From the NCBI GenBank assembly GCA_937921825.1, contig CAKZVK010000036.1, positions 1-64,000 on the forward strand: DNA of 64,000 nt, read 5' to 3'. The notes beneath the pieces are model-generated. The model worked only from the letters and a program-made list of their open reading frames with translations, searched no databases and was not told where the DNA came from. How positions within the stretch are numbered: position 1 is the first letter of the stretch; each line of letters starts with the position of its first letter. The translations under genes and the position numbers were made by a program. Shown here one piece after another: positions 52,437-62,805 of this stretch. The stretch is from an uncultured Saprospiraceae bacterium (GTDB lineage: Bacteria > Bacteroidota > Bacteroidia > Chitinophagales > Saprospiraceae).

Positions 52437-55400
52437 GTGAAAAAGTCAATAAAATCATTAGTTCTTCTGACACTTCTGTATAGTGGTCAGATGTTCGGTC
52501 AGATCTATATGGAGATGGCCATGGACACAACAATGTCCTACCAGGAGATAGTAGAGGAAGGTGAAAGCTTCTTCGAAGAATACGGTCGTGGTCAGCATAC
52601 CGGATACAAAGCATTTAAAAGGTGGCAATATTGGATGAAGAGATGTCTCGATGCAGATGGTCACATGATGACTAATGCTCAAGCCATTGAAAACTTCGAG
52701 AAATTTCAAGAAGCTCAATCTTCAAATGGAAAAAGAAGGAGACAAAACCCCATATGGACAGAACTCGGACCTACTAGCGCAGGAAATACTAATGGCTGGT
52801 CAGCACATCTAGGACGGGTATCAGCCATTGGTGTACAAGCAGACAATCCAGATCACATAATCGTAGGTTCTCCCACTGGAGGAGTATGGAAGACTACTGA
52901 CTGTGGAGTAAACTGGACACCGATTTATGATGAAGAATCTAATCTAGATATCTATTCGCTAGAGATAAATCCACACAATCCACAAGATTACCTTGTAGGT
53001 ACTTGGGGAGCTGGTGTCAGAAGATCTAGAGATGGAGGACTGACATGGACGGACGTACCAGGAATAGCCAAGTCAACTAGAATCGTAGATCTCGCTGTAA
53101 ATCCTCTCGATTCTAATAATATAATAATAGTAAACGAAGGAGGTAATATATTCCAATCTCGAAATGGAGGTCAGCGTTTTGATAATTCATTAATACATCA
53201 AGGGACATTATATGATGTAGAATTCATGCCAGGTTCTGCAACAGTCGTTTATGTATCTGGAAAGAATGGTGTCTACAGATCAGAAGATGGTGGTTGGAGC
53301 TTTACAGAAATAATGGGTCCGTGGAAGACAAGCCAGGCTGTATATAACCCAATTATGTTAGCGGTTACAGAGGACGATCCTAATTATGTCTATGCCTTAG
53401 AGGCTGATAATGGCGGCTTTGGAGCTTTATATCGTTCTACAGATGGGGGCTTCACTTTTACCACACAGTCTCATGATAATAACGGAGACAATAATATTAT
53501 GGGCTATGACCTTACACGGAAAGGAGGTCAGGCACCTAGAGATATGGACATTGCAGTAAGTCCATTGAATAAAGATGAAGTACACATAGGAGGCATAATG
53601 ACTCGACGATCTCTCGATGGAGGCGTTACTTGGGAGCAAACCTCTCATTGGCTCAGAAATGACCCTTTGCCATTTATTCATGCAGATATTGATATCATCG
53701 AATATGTTAATGGCAGATTGTTCTTCGGAACGGATGGAGGATTATTTGTCTCAGATGATGCTGCACTCTCATTTACAGATAAAAGTGAAGGTCTGAGCAT
53801 CAGACAGTTCTATCGAATAGAAGTATCAGAAGATGGTCTAGATCTCGTAGGAGGTAGTCAAGATAATGGAACAGGCGTATACAAAGAAGGCAATGGCTGG
53901 TGGGATTTTCTAGGCGCGGATGGTATGGAGCCAGTAATAGATAAGGATGATAAGAATATTATCTATGGCTCTATCCAATATGGATTTGTATATAAAACCG
54001 TAGATGGTGGAGTGACACTTATCGGTGGCGTATTCCAATCACCGGGTAGAGGCGACTGGGTCACTCCCATAGTCCAAGATCCAGTCTTACCCAATACTAT
54101 CTATCAAGGCAAGCAGCAATTGCATGTAAGTACAGATGGATTCAGTACTTGGGCACCCATATCCAATTTCGTCATGAATAATCCTTTGGATACCTTAATG
54201 CAAGAAATGGATATATCTCCGATAGATAATAAGACGATCGTTGTCGGATTTGGAGAGCAACTTTTTAGGACTACAGATGGTGGGTTGTCATGGACGGATA
54301 TTACACCGCCATTTGCATTCTCTAATGTCAATTATATCAGCATTCATCCTCATGATAAAAACTGGATAAGTTTGGCCCTCTCAGGAACTAACTCTCGGAT
54401 AGTACAGACTACTGATGGTGGTCTGACCTGGACTGATTTAATGAATAATCTTCCTGACCTAGGAGCTGAATGCGTTATCTATGAAGGAGGACCTAAAAAT
54501 GGTATGTACGTCGCTATGAACCCCGGAATCTATTACAAGAATTCAGAGCAAACAGATTGGGTTTTAATATCTCAGGGAATGCCTAACGTATTAGTCGCAG
54601 AGCTAGAGATAAATGGATGTGATCTCTATGCCGCTACCTTTGGTAGAGGGGTATGGAAAACTCAAATTCAAGATGATACGGAAGTCTATGCTGATAGTGA
54701 TGGTGATGGATATGGCGATGATTCAGCGCTTATTACCTATTGCTCAGCTAATATAGGCTATGTCTTGAATGGTGGAGACTGTGATGATACTAATGCCTCT
54801 GTTAATCCAGCTGCAGCAGAAATATGTAACGGTCTAGATGATAATTGTGATGGGGATGTAGATGTCTCCAATACTCAATTTGTAGGCGCACAAGTCTGGT
54901 ATCAGGATATGGATCAAGATGGCTATGGTGATGCGACGAATGTGCTTTGGTCCTGTCAGCAACCGCTCAATTATGTAAATAATCAACAGGACTGTAATGA
55001 TTCTAATGGGATTATATATCCTAACGCCGAAGAGCTCTGTGATGATATCGATAACAATTGTAATGGCAGCATAGATGAGAACTGTACAGATTGTGATGGA
55101 AATTTTCTATACATACACTACAGTCTGCAGGAGGAATACCGTGCCGCTAATAACTTGTATTCCGATGCCATAGTAGAGGGTACCAGTGCACAACTATTTA
55201 CAGCAGGCAATAGTATAGATTTATTACCTGGTTTTGAAGTCAAACCCAATAAGCAATTTGAAGCTAGGATAGAGCCTTGCTTTAATGGCGTCTCTCCAGT
55301 AAGTGCTACCCTAGAGAAAGAGTTAAAGATTGTCAATAAAGATCTCAACGACAAGATCATAAAAGGAGAACTAGTAACTGTCAAAATAGTTACTGAGACC

Positions 55401-55544
55401 AATAGGACACATCTAGTTATGTTCTTCAAAAAGGAAGTTAACCTGCAATCTATTTTATCTCAGTTAGAGACAGGAACCTATGTCATCTATGTAGATTCTA
55501 CTAGTGTAGAATGGAACAGAGAATTCCAAGTCATTGCTTCCTAG
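52437..55544 (+). CDS. Secreted sortilin/BNR beta-propeller protein with MopE-like repeats (paralogue A)
   Basis: A 1035-residue secreted protein starting at GTG. A signal peptide ends near residue 22. Residues about 100-740 form VPS10/BNR-type beta-propellers with many Asp-box-like motifs (for example STDGGFTF, TTDGGLSWTD). Then come two MopE-like calcium/metal units (DSDGDGYGDD, GDCDDTNASVNP, GLDDNCDGDVD) and a 3-coathanger-like region (TAGNSIDLLPGFEVKPNKQFEARI). The tail (about 950-1035) is a beta-rich domain, not a standard type IX sorting domain. It is paralogous to 58311-62525 over most of its length. Function unknown; adhesion or extracellular enzyme are possible. Confidence 0.85.
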   Translation: MKKSIKSLVLLTLLYSGQMFGQIYMEMAMDTTMSYQEIVEEGESFFEEYGRGQHTGYKAFKRWQYWMKRCLDADGHMMTNAQAIENFEKFQEAQSSNGKRRRQNPIWTELGPTSAGNTNGWSAHLGRVSAIGVQADNPDHIIVGSPTGGVWKTTDCGVNWTPIYDEESNLDIYSLEINPHNPQDYLVGTWGAGVRRSRDGGLTWTDVPGIAKSTRIVDLAVNPLDSNNIIIVNEGGNIFQSRNGGQRFDNSLIHQGTLYDVEFMPGSATVVYVSGKNGVYRSEDGGWSFTEIMGPWKTSQAVYNPIMLAVTEDDPNYVYALEADNGGFGALYRSTDGGFTFTTQSHDNNGDNNIMGYDLTRKGGQAPRDMDIAVSPLNKDEVHIGGIMTRRSLDGGVTWEQTSHWLRNDPLPFIHADIDIIEYVNGRLFFGTDGGLFVSDDAALSFTDKSEGLSIRQFYRIEVSEDGLDLVGGSQDNGTGVYKEGNGWWDFLGADGMEPVIDKDDKNIIYGSIQYGFVYKTVDGGVTLIGGVFQSPGRGDWVTPIVQDPVLPNTIYQGKQQLHVSTDGFSTWAPISNFVMNNPLDTLMQEMDISPIDNKTIVVGFGEQLFRTTDGGLSWTDITPPFAFSNVNYISIHPHDKNWISLALSGTNSRIVQTTDGGLTWTDLMNNLPDLGAECVIYEGGPKNGMYVAMNPGIYYKNSEQTDWVLISQGMPNVLVAELEINGCDLYAATFGRGVWKTQIQDDTEVYADSDGDGYGDDSALITYCSANIGYVLNGGDCDDTNASVNPAAAEICNGLDDNCDGDVDVSNTQFVGAQVWYQDMDQDGYGDATNVLWSCQQPLNYVNNQQDCNDSNGIIYPNAEELCDDIDNNCNGSIDENCTDCDGNFLYIHYSLQEEYRAANNLYSDAIVEGTSAQLFTAGNSIDLLPGFEVKPNKQFEARIEPCFNGVSPVSATLEKELKIVNKDLNDKIIKGELVTVKIVTETNRTHLVMFFKKEVNLQSILSQLETGTYVIYVDSTSVEWNREFQVIAS

Positions 55545-55553
55545 AAAACTTTC

Positions 55554-57554
55554 CTATCCTCCTGCATTAATTTTTGCTACAGTCTCTGGATTCCCCTTGA
55601 AGCCAAGACTTTGACTGGTACGTAGCGCTTGTTTTGCTCTATCATACTGCTGTAGTAGATAATATGTTTTTGCACTCTCAAAGAAGTATACCCCTTTGGT
55701 CCTATTCATGCCTAATGCTTGGTTGATGGCTTGTAAGGCTTCATTCGATTGCGATAGGGCATTATGAATTCTAGCTTTCTCATACCACATATCAGGATAG
55801 TTAGGTTTTAGTTTTAAGTACTGGTCTATATCCTTTAAGGCATTAGGAAGATCTCTTTTTTGATTGTATATCACAGATCTATTCAGATAGATGTTAGCAA
55901 AGCTAGGATCTATTGATTCTGCCTGATTAAGACTTTTCAGAGAGTTTTCTAAGTCTCCTAGCTTGGCATAAGTGGCCCCTCTGTTGACGACGTATTCCAC
56001 ATCTGACGGGCTGAGTTCTATAGCCTTGTTGTAATTTTCTAGGGCTTTAAGTAAGGAGTCTCTTTGATTAAAATTAAAGTAGAGTCTTGCTCTTGAATTA
56101 TAGGGCTCAGGTTTTTTCTGATCTAGCTTGATGACCTCACTATAATCTCTAAGGGCCTCTTGAGTTCTACCACTATCTCTGTAGTAGTTTGCTCGGTTAC
56201 CCCAGGGAAGTGTGGATTTTTTGTAGTACTGTAAGACATGCGTCCACATGGTCCCACTGTCTTTCCAGATCTTATTTTGCTGAAAGGTCATGAAAGAATA
56301 GATTGCTATAGCTACGCCACATACCCCATATATTGCGGCCTTTAACTGTGGCTTTGAGACTGATAATTTATTGACATAATAGGCAATGATAAAGAAAAGC
56401 CCTAGGTAAGGAATGTAGGTAAATCTATCAGCAAGAAATCCTTGTCCTGCTCCTAAGATCTGAAGTAGTAGGACCACATTCACAAAGAAGAAGGTGATAC
56501 CAAAGAACCATACTTTGAGCTTCTTTTGATAGCTGTAGAATAGGCCAGCTCCTGTCACTAAAAAGCTTATGGCTGACGCATAGAACTGCCAGTCAAGAGA
56601 AGCTGGATAGGGATACAGAGGAGAAAGTCTATAAGGTACCAAGGCCTTTATGTAGTAGACTACTAGAGAATAAGAACCAATGAAGAATCTTGATATCCCA
56701 GTATAGGCTTGTTCTGAGATAGACCCTTGTTGCTTAAGGAAATAAATATTAACAAGACCTATGATCAGAGAGCCTATGAAATATGGCCACTTTCTAAGTA
56801 TGCTTTTAATAGTGATTCTCCCGTCTTTAGATAGGTAATAATCTACCAGTACCATAGACACAGGTAGTATGACGGCTTGTATTTTAGATAGTAGTGAAAG
56901 AATGAAGAGGACAGCAATTAGGGTATGTGTCTTAGTTGTAAACCCTTGCTGCTTTCCTTTTATATAGTAATACAAAGCTGATAGATAGAATACACCAAAA
57001 AGTACATCCTTTCGTTCTGTAATCCAGGCTACGGATTCTACCCGCATGGGATGTATCCCAAACAAGAGGGCGAGAATAGCCGCACCTCCAGTTCCTAGTT
57101 TGAGTCTGATGCCTATCCAGAATACGAATAGTGTACATAGAAGATGAAGAAAGATATTATTGAAATGTCTCCAAAATGGTCTGTTCTTATCGTTGAAAAC
57201 CTTCTGCTCTACAGCAAAGGTGAATATCGTCAGAGGGTTATAATTTCCGATGACATGTGTCTTGAAAATCTTAGAGGAGTTCTCCCAGAAGTTTTTATCG
57301 TTTATGGTTGTTATCAGCTCATTTTCCGAGAAGTTTTTGTCGTCATCCCAGTTGACATATTTATTACCCAATGAAGGTTGGAAGGCTATGAACGTCAGCA
57401 GGAGTATACCAGCGAGAATTAGATATTTTCTAGCGTCGAAAACTGCTTTTGGGCTCGAGTCAGGATGAAGGCCTTTTTTCTTGAGCTTAAGCGCTTTCTG
57501 AGGAGATAGTTTTTTCTCTTTTGCTAGCTTTTTCTTGTTCTTTTTGGAAGCCAT
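55554..57554 (-). CDS. TMTC-like multi-pass glycosyltransferase-fold protein with C-terminal TPRs
   Basis: A 666-residue membrane protein. A Lys-rich N-terminus (1-28) precedes the first helix (about 45). YVNWDDDKNFSEN in the first large loop holds the acidic pair typical of PMT/TMTC-type transferases. Roughly ten membrane helices extend to about 440. The C-terminal 220 residues are tetratricopeptide repeats (AIELSPSDVEYVVNRGATY, NLNQAESIDP-like units). Such proteins are thought to O-glycosylate or handle exported proteins; the substrate is unknown. Its stop lies nine bases from the convergent stop of paralogue A. Confidence 0.83.
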   Translation of the reverse strand: MASKKNKKKLAKEKKLSPQKALKLKKKGLHPDSSPKAVFDARKYLILAGILLLTFIAFQPSLGNKYVNWDDDKNFSENELITTINDKNFWENSSKIFKTHVIGNYNPLTIFTFAVEQKVFNDKNRPFWRHFNNIFLHLLCTLFVFWIGIRLKLGTGGAAILALLFGIHPMRVESVAWITERKDVLFGVFYLSALYYYIKGKQQGFTTKTHTLIAVLFILSLLSKIQAVILPVSMVLVDYYLSKDGRITIKSILRKWPYFIGSLIIGLVNIYFLKQQGSISEQAYTGISRFFIGSYSLVVYYIKALVPYRLSPLYPYPASLDWQFYASAISFLVTGAGLFYSYQKKLKVWFFGITFFFVNVVLLLQILGAGQGFLADRFTYIPYLGLFFIIAYYVNKLSVSKPQLKAAIYGVCGVAIAIYSFMTFQQNKIWKDSGTMWTHVLQYYKKSTLPWGNRANYYRDSGRTQEALRDYSEVIKLDQKKPEPYNSRARLYFNFNQRDSLLKALENYNKAIELSPSDVEYVVNRGATYAKLGDLENSLKSLNQAESIDPSFANIYLNRSVIYNQKRDLPNALKDIDQYLKLKPNYPDMWYEKARIHNALSQSNEALQAINQALGMNRTKGVYFFESAKTYYLLQQYDRAKQALRTSQSLGFKGNPETVAKINAGG

Positions 57555-57646
57555 AAACTTTGAGGACTAATCGATTACATATATAAAAAAAATAAATATA
57601 ATCAGAATAGCCCTATTTCATATCATCTCAGTCTATAAAAGGGCAT

Positions 57647-57682
57647 AAAAAAAGCCCAAAGCATTTCGCCTCGGGCTCTTAT
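57647..57682 (-). terminator. Terminator of the Cys/Lys-rich secreted protein gene
   Basis: On the minus strand AAGAGCCCGAGGC pairs with GCTTTGGGCTTTT, loop GAAAT, followed by T7. It is placed 20-55 bases after the gene and before the TMTC-like gene in the same direction. Confidence 0.85.
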
Positions 57683-57701
57683 ATTTTTTAAGTAAGTGTG
57701 A

Positions 57702-58196
57702 TTATACACCTGCTTTTTTACTTCCGCACTTTTTCTTTCCGGCGCAACAAGCTTTTTTCTTTGATTTTTTAGCACCGTCAGTTTGCACTTGACCATCTAC
57801 TGTATCAGCAGTTTTGATAACTTTTGCTTCTTGACCTTTAGCCATATCAGAAGGAGATGCATTTACAAATGCTTCTGATTTGTCACAGTACTTAACTTCT
57901 TCCATCGTGATCTTTCCAGACTTAGCACATTCAGACTTTCTGAAGTAAGAAATCTTTCCAGACATTGGGCACTCTTTTCTTGAGATTGCCTCATCTGCTT
58001 CAGCTAATACGTCTGCTGCAGCTGATGCTGAAAGTACACTTGAATCTGATGTTCCTTCTAGAGCTGCAGTTTTAGCGCAAGCCGCTTTTTCTGCTTTCGT
58101 GCACTTTTTTGCACAAGATTTTTTCGCTGCTACATCCTGAGCTGAAACAAATCCAGCAGTCATTACGAGAGCAAATAGTAATATTAAATTCTTCAT
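57702..58196 (-). CDS. Small secreted Cys/Lys-rich protein, unknown function
   Basis: A 164-residue exported protein with signal peptide ending VSAQD (residues 1-20). The mature protein has twelve Cys and many Lys: KKSCAKKCTKAEKAACAK at the start, ECPMSG, SECAKSG and YCDKSEAF in the middle, and ACCAGKKKCGSKK at the end. The CP and SGK(I) repeats hint at a small metal-binding or disulfide-knotted domain. I do not recognise a family. It has its own strong terminator and a candidate promoter, so it could be abundantly expressed. Confidence 0.75.
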   Translation of the reverse strand: MKNLILLFALVMTAGFVSAQDVAAKKSCAKKCTKAEKAACAKTAALEGTSDSSVLSASAAADVLAEADEAISRKECPMSGKISYFRKSECAKSGKITMEEVKYCDKSEAFVNASPSDMAKGQEAKVIKTADTVDGQVQTDGAKKSKKKACCAGKKKCGSKKAGV

Positions 58197-58213
58197 TATT
58201 CTTATTTTTTTTC

Positions 58214-58221
58214 CAAAATTA
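58214..58221 (-). promoter_or_regulatory. Candidate -7 box for the Cys/Lys-rich gene
   Basis: Minus-strand TAATTTTG fits TAnnTTTG 18 bases before the start codon. No clear -33 TTG. Confidence 0.35.
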
Positions 58222-58310
58222 GTAAAATCAATCTATTGATGCTGCTTCTAGAGCAGACTATACAACTAAATTAACGACAAAAGCCCTCAATTGTTACCAC
58301 TTTTTAGTAG

Positions 58311-61300
58311 TTAATTGCTCAAAAATCTAAATCTGATAAGGATATTTTTGTTTTTAAGCGATTCAATTTTTTGTCGCACAGTCTTGATTATTTCGTAATT
58401 ACCTGATTTTGAGTAAGTTGTATTGCCATCTGAACCTATCAGTTCGATCAAGAATTGCTTTTTATTGTGAGAATCGGAATTGAAATATTCTTCCATTTCC
58501 TCTAGGTTTTTAATATCGTAGAATTCAGGGTCTCCTCCTGGTGCCGGAGGCGGCAGACAGGGCATAATTTTGGCCTCGAATTCAGTTCCTAGAATCACTT
58601 CAAAAGGGGCAATCAGATCTATGTCTGTTCCAGCAGTAAATAATACGGTATTAGTATTATCCACCACAGCATCAGAGGTGATATTTATCTCGGCTCTATA
58701 GATGTCTTGTGATACAGTATTTATAACTAGGTATACGTCATCACAGTAGTTTGGTGCACAACCTTCATCTACTTGATTATCACAGTTGTTATCTATGCCA
58801 TCACAGATTTCTGAGGCTCCTGGATTGATAGCTGCATTAGAGTCGTTACAGTCTGTATTATCAGTGACATAACCTGCGGGCTGAGTACAATCACTGACGG
58901 AGCTGGAGTTATCTCCATAACCATCGGAATCGGTATCAGCATAATAGGTGACGAAGGCTAGTCCCTCATCTATCATATTATCACAGTTATTATCTATACC
59001 ATCACATATTTCTGTTGCTCCCGGATTGATAGCTGCATTATTATCATCGCAGTCAGTATTGTCAGTGACGTAACCAGTGGGCTGGACACAAGCATCTAAG
59101 GTGCTAGAATTATCTCCATAACTATCCCCATCTGTATCTGCATAGTAAGTAGTGACGGTGAGACCTTCATCTATCATATTATCACAGTCATTATCTATAC
59201 CATCACAAATTTCTATTGCGCCTGGATTTATAGCCGGATCACTATCATCACAATCTGAGTTATCGCTTACGTAACCAGTAGGCTGCGTACAAGCCGCCAA
59301 AGAATTAGCATCATCACCATACCCGTCTCCGTCCGCATCTGCATAATAGGTATTAGATGTGAAGAGGACTTCGAAGTCAAAAGCCGAACTACTCCATCTG
59401 TCATCCCACTCTATATAGTAGGTAGTACCACCAATTACACAGAGGTCTTCTATTTCAGAAGCATAGGCATCTGATCCTCCACTTACCATGAGACAATCAT
59501 CATCACTATCAGCCACTTGGTTAAGATTAGTACAAGTGCCATCATGAATGAATAGTCTAGTATCTACACCATTGAGGCAAGAGTTGACACTAAGAAAACC
59601 ATCAGAAGGTGGGACATAGCTAAACCAATTTGCATTTCTATCACTGTTGCTGCCACCATTACCTTGACCTGGACCTATAGCAGAATGCGTTCCTGTGCTA
59701 GCAATAACATTAGCCGTAGAGCAGGTGTAATTAGTAGAACAAGTAGTCGGCGCTATAACTGTGACTGCTAGGGAACAAGTAGGGTCTCCAACATCGGTAA
59801 TTGTAAAATTTTTATTACCCGAAGTGATAAGATATCCAGCGCCTCCATTGTCAAAAACCAAAGGACTCCCATAGCTAACATTAGCGGCAGTGACATCTCC
59901 GGTTACACTGTAGATAGTGCCTATATTAGACCCAACAGGATCTATGCTGAAAGTAAAAGTGTCATCATTTATAGTTCCTGTAGAATAGCCTTCGCAAGTC
60001 AGTATCAGCTCATTAGCCCCATCGATGATACAAGGACAAGTTGTTGGATTTGTGTACACATTATTTCTAGTCAGATCACAATTAGGATCAGCACTAAAGG
60101 AAATAGTTACATCAACGGAGTTGCCATCTAAAGGCTGATTAGTCAATTGTATATTTTGTGGAGACCCTAGTATGGGAAAGGAAGTCCCATTTATATCAAG
60201 AGTGCCTGTAGTGGGAGGTCCAGAATAATCTACCTCTAGCACTCTAGTATAAGTGCCTGTACTGTTATCACATTCTATGACTCCGAGATCTGCAATTGAA
60301 TTTATAGAACAACTAAGGTTTACTGAAAGATCATTTTTCCATAGCCCTCTACCATAGGAACCGGCATAGATAAAGTTGTTCCTTATTTCCAGTTCTGCTA
60401 CTCTTACATTTGGCAGGGCAGTCATGTAGCTTGTCCAGGTGGTGTTGTTATTGTTTTTGTAGTAGATGCCAGGATTCATTGCCACATAAATACCATCTGC
60501 AGAAGTACCTTCATAGATAGCACATTCTGCGCCGACGCTGGGGAGTGAAGCTGTAATGTCTGTCCAGGTAGTTCCTTGATCCGTGGTTTCTATTACTTTT
60601 TCATTGACGCCAGAAAGTACAACGAGTGCCTTTTGGTCATCGGTAGGGTGGACGTTAATGTAATTTACATTTGTAAAAGAATAGCTGGGAGAAACATCTG
60701 TCCAAGTAGTGCCTCCATTATTCGTTTTGAATATCTGATGTCTGTATGCAGCGTAGATCACTTGATTATTAGAAGGAGCTAAGGTTACTTCTACCAGATT
60801 ATCATCGTTGGAGTTACTCGGATTAAAACTCGAAATAGAGCTCCAAGTGGAACCGCCATTAGTACTCTTGTAGAGTTGATTTTTTCCTTGGTATAAGACA
60901 TTATTAGTCGTGGGATCTTCTTCTAGTGGAGTGACCCAGTCTCCGTCTCCACCAGGTGGGTTATTTATACTGGCCAGAGAATTTCCACCATTGACTGTTT
61001 TATACAGCCCGCCAAATTGTATAGAAGCATAGATTATGTCTTCGTCATGCTTAGCTATAAAGGTCTCCATGCCATCTGCACCGACCCAGTCTGTCCATGT
61101 TCCTGATTCTATCGTACCTGTTCCATTATCTTGAGAGCCACCAGAGACTCTATCTATTTCGGTTTCTGAGACACCTATTCTATAGAACTGTCTGATTCCT
61201 AGACCAGTAGTCTTGTCACTAAAAGTAGAACCACCATCAGAGGAAATGAAAATGCCACCATCTGTACCAAAATATATATCATTCCCTTGATAGAACATGA

Positions 61301-62525
61301 TATCGCAATCTGCATGTATAAATGGTAGTGAGTTACTAATAACCCAGTGAGTCGTTTGATTCCAAGTCACTCCAGAATTGGTAGACTTAAAAGTCATAAC
61401 GCCTGCTACATGGACTTCGGTTTTATCTGTGGGACTCACTACGACGTCCATATCTCTAGGAGCTTGTCCACCCGTCTGACCCAGATTGTAACCCATAATA
61501 TTATTATTACCAGAACTATCATCGGATTGGGTCGAAAAAGTAGAGCCGGCATCTGTAGATAAGTACAGTGCTCCAAATCCCCCTCCATCACTCTGTAAGA
61601 TATACAGGTAGTCATTATCATCAGGAGTGACAGCCATCATCATAGGTTCATCATTGGCCCAGGGGCCCGATAGTGTAGAGAAGCTAGCGCCATTGTCAGT
61701 AGACTTGTACATGTTTCCATCTCCAGAGGCATAGATCGTATTCGAGTCATTTGGTTTGAACTCTAGATCATAGAGGTCATCGTTAGAACTTAGTACAGAA
61801 TTCCAATTGTCTCCTTGATTCGTACTTCTGTAGACATTTCCCCATTGACTGACGGCAAGCAGAGTATTGCTATTAGTTGGATCTATGATGATTCTATTTA
61901 TGAGGGTATTAGTGCCCACTCCTGTTGCTGTAGCCCATGTAGCCCCACCATCTACAGATTTCAGAATACCTAGACCATAAGTACCACAGTAGTAGTGCTG
62001 AGCATTGGTAGGACTGATGGCAAGTGAGTAGACATTCATAGCCGCCTCATTGTCAAAGATCGGTGCCCAAGTAGAGCCATTATCTGTAGTCTTCCATACG
62101 CCACCAGTGGGTGATCCCACTATATAGTGTGAGCTGTTTGTGACATCCAGTCCTATAGCTGATATCCTACCTATATGAGAAGACCAAGTAGATGTATTAT
62201 TCGCAGAGCTAGGACCCATATCTGTCCAGCTTCCTGTCATAGATCTCCTAGGTCCATGGTTATCTGAGAATCTAGAAGTTTCCTTCCTAATCTGATCATT
62301 TGTTATAATTCTATTGTTGGGACCGAGAGATCTTCTGGTCCAGTATTCCCATCTCTTGAATTGTTTATAGCCAGTATGTTTTCCTCTTCCTTTTGTATCA
62401 AAGTAAGTTTCTGTCTGCTGGACTATTTCATCAAATGACAAACTAGTATCCTGAGCTAGTTCCAGATAAATCTGACCAAATAAACCATTACATAAAAATA
62501 GGAGTGGTATTAGAAGTTTCTTCAT
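58311..62525 (-). CDS. Secreted sortilin/BNR beta-propeller protein with triple MopE repeat (paralogue B)
   Basis: A 1404-residue secreted protein. The signal peptide (1-17) is followed by the same YLEL(A)QDTSLSFDEIV...GRGKHTGYK-x-F-K-R-W opening as in paralogue A. Propellers with Asp-box motifs cover about 100-730. A second beta region follows (about 740-920), then a PPC-like domain (about 935-1055: NWFSYVPPSDGFLSVNSC, TRLFIHDGTC). Three 67-residue MopE-like units come next (about 1060-1260), then a 3-coathanger-like segment (FTAGTDIDLIAPFEVILGTEFEAKI) and a short tail with no standard sorting domain. It is much longer than paralogue A because of the inserted middle domains. Confidence 0.85.
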   Translation of the reverse strand: MKKLLIPLLFLCNGLFGQIYLELAQDTSLSFDEIVQQTETYFDTKGRGKHTGYKQFKRWEYWTRRSLGPNNRIITNDQIRKETSRFSDNHGPRRSMTGSWTDMGPSSANNTSTWSSHIGRISAIGLDVTNSSHYIVGSPTGGVWKTTDNGSTWAPIFDNEAAMNVYSLAISPTNAQHYYCGTYGLGILKSVDGGATWATATGVGTNTLINRIIIDPTNSNTLLAVSQWGNVYRSTNQGDNWNSVLSSNDDLYDLEFKPNDSNTIYASGDGNMYKSTDNGASFSTLSGPWANDEPMMMAVTPDDNDYLYILQSDGGGFGALYLSTDAGSTFSTQSDDSSGNNNIMGYNLGQTGGQAPRDMDVVVSPTDKTEVHVAGVMTFKSTNSGVTWNQTTHWVISNSLPFIHADCDIMFYQGNDIYFGTDGGIFISSDGGSTFSDKTTGLGIRQFYRIGVSETEIDRVSGGSQDNGTGTIESGTWTDWVGADGMETFIAKHDEDIIYASIQFGGLYKTVNGGNSLASINNPPGGDGDWVTPLEEDPTTNNVLYQGKNQLYKSTNGGSTWSSISSFNPSNSNDDNLVEVTLAPSNNQVIYAAYRHQIFKTNNGGTTWTDVSPSYSFTNVNYINVHPTDDQKALVVLSGVNEKVIETTDQGTTWTDITASLPSVGAECAIYEGTSADGIYVAMNPGIYYKNNNNTTWTSYMTALPNVRVAELEIRNNFIYAGSYGRGLWKNDLSVNLSCSINSIADLGVIECDNSTGTYTRVLEVDYSGPPTTGTLDINGTSFPILGSPQNIQLTNQPLDGNSVDVTISFSADPNCDLTRNNVYTNPTTCPCIIDGANELILTCEGYSTGTINDDTFTFSIDPVGSNIGTIYSVTGDVTAANVSYGSPLVFDNGGAGYLITSGNKNFTITDVGDPTCSLAVTVIAPTTCSTNYTCSTANVIASTGTHSAIGPGQGNGGSNSDRNANWFSYVPPSDGFLSVNSCLNGVDTRLFIHDGTCTNLNQVADSDDDCLMVSGGSDAYASEIEDLCVIGGTTYYIEWDDRWSSSAFDFEVLFTSNTYYADADGDGYGDDANSLAACTQPTGYVSDNSDCDDSDPAINPGAIEICDGIDNDCDNMIDEGLTVTTYYADTDGDSYGDNSSTLDACVQPTGYVTDNTDCDDNNAAINPGATEICDGIDNNCDNMIDEGLAFVTYYADTDSDGYGDNSSSVSDCTQPAGYVTDNTDCNDSNAAINPGASEICDGIDNNCDNQVDEGCAPNYCDDVYLVINTVSQDIYRAEINITSDAVVDNTNTVLFTAGTDIDLIAPFEVILGTEFEAKIMPCLPPPAPGGDPEFYDIKNLEEMEEYFNSDSHNKKQFLIELIGSDGNTTYSKSGNYEIIKTVRQKIESLKNKNILIRFRFLSN
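58746..59348 (-). repeat. 201-base tandem repeat encoding MopE-like units (3 copies)
   Basis: Three in-frame copies of a 67-codon unit, recognisable by TCATCTATCATATTATCACAG-type segments at about 58764, 58965 and 59165. Each encodes YYADxDxDxYGD...DCxDxxxAINPGAxEICDGIDN(N/D)CDN. Divergence between copies is low, so copy number may vary between strains. Confidence 0.82.
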
Positions 62526-62805
62526 TGGGGGATTTAGAAAGATTAATTAATTCAATTTGGGGTTTGTCTTATAGACAAGGCTACTTAGGGAGTGCTTATA
62601 GATTGTATGATAAATATATTTGTTTTTTCAGAGATTTGTTGGAACCAAATTCTGGCCACAGACTATTTATTTTTACAAATCGAAATTAGACGCCATAGAA
62701 AAAGCTTCACTTAAGTTAATCCTTTCTAGTTCTTTGGCCTGAGACTGATTTTCAAGCTTAATTGTAATATTTTCGTGTATTGTCCATAACTAAGCATTAT
62801 CAAGT

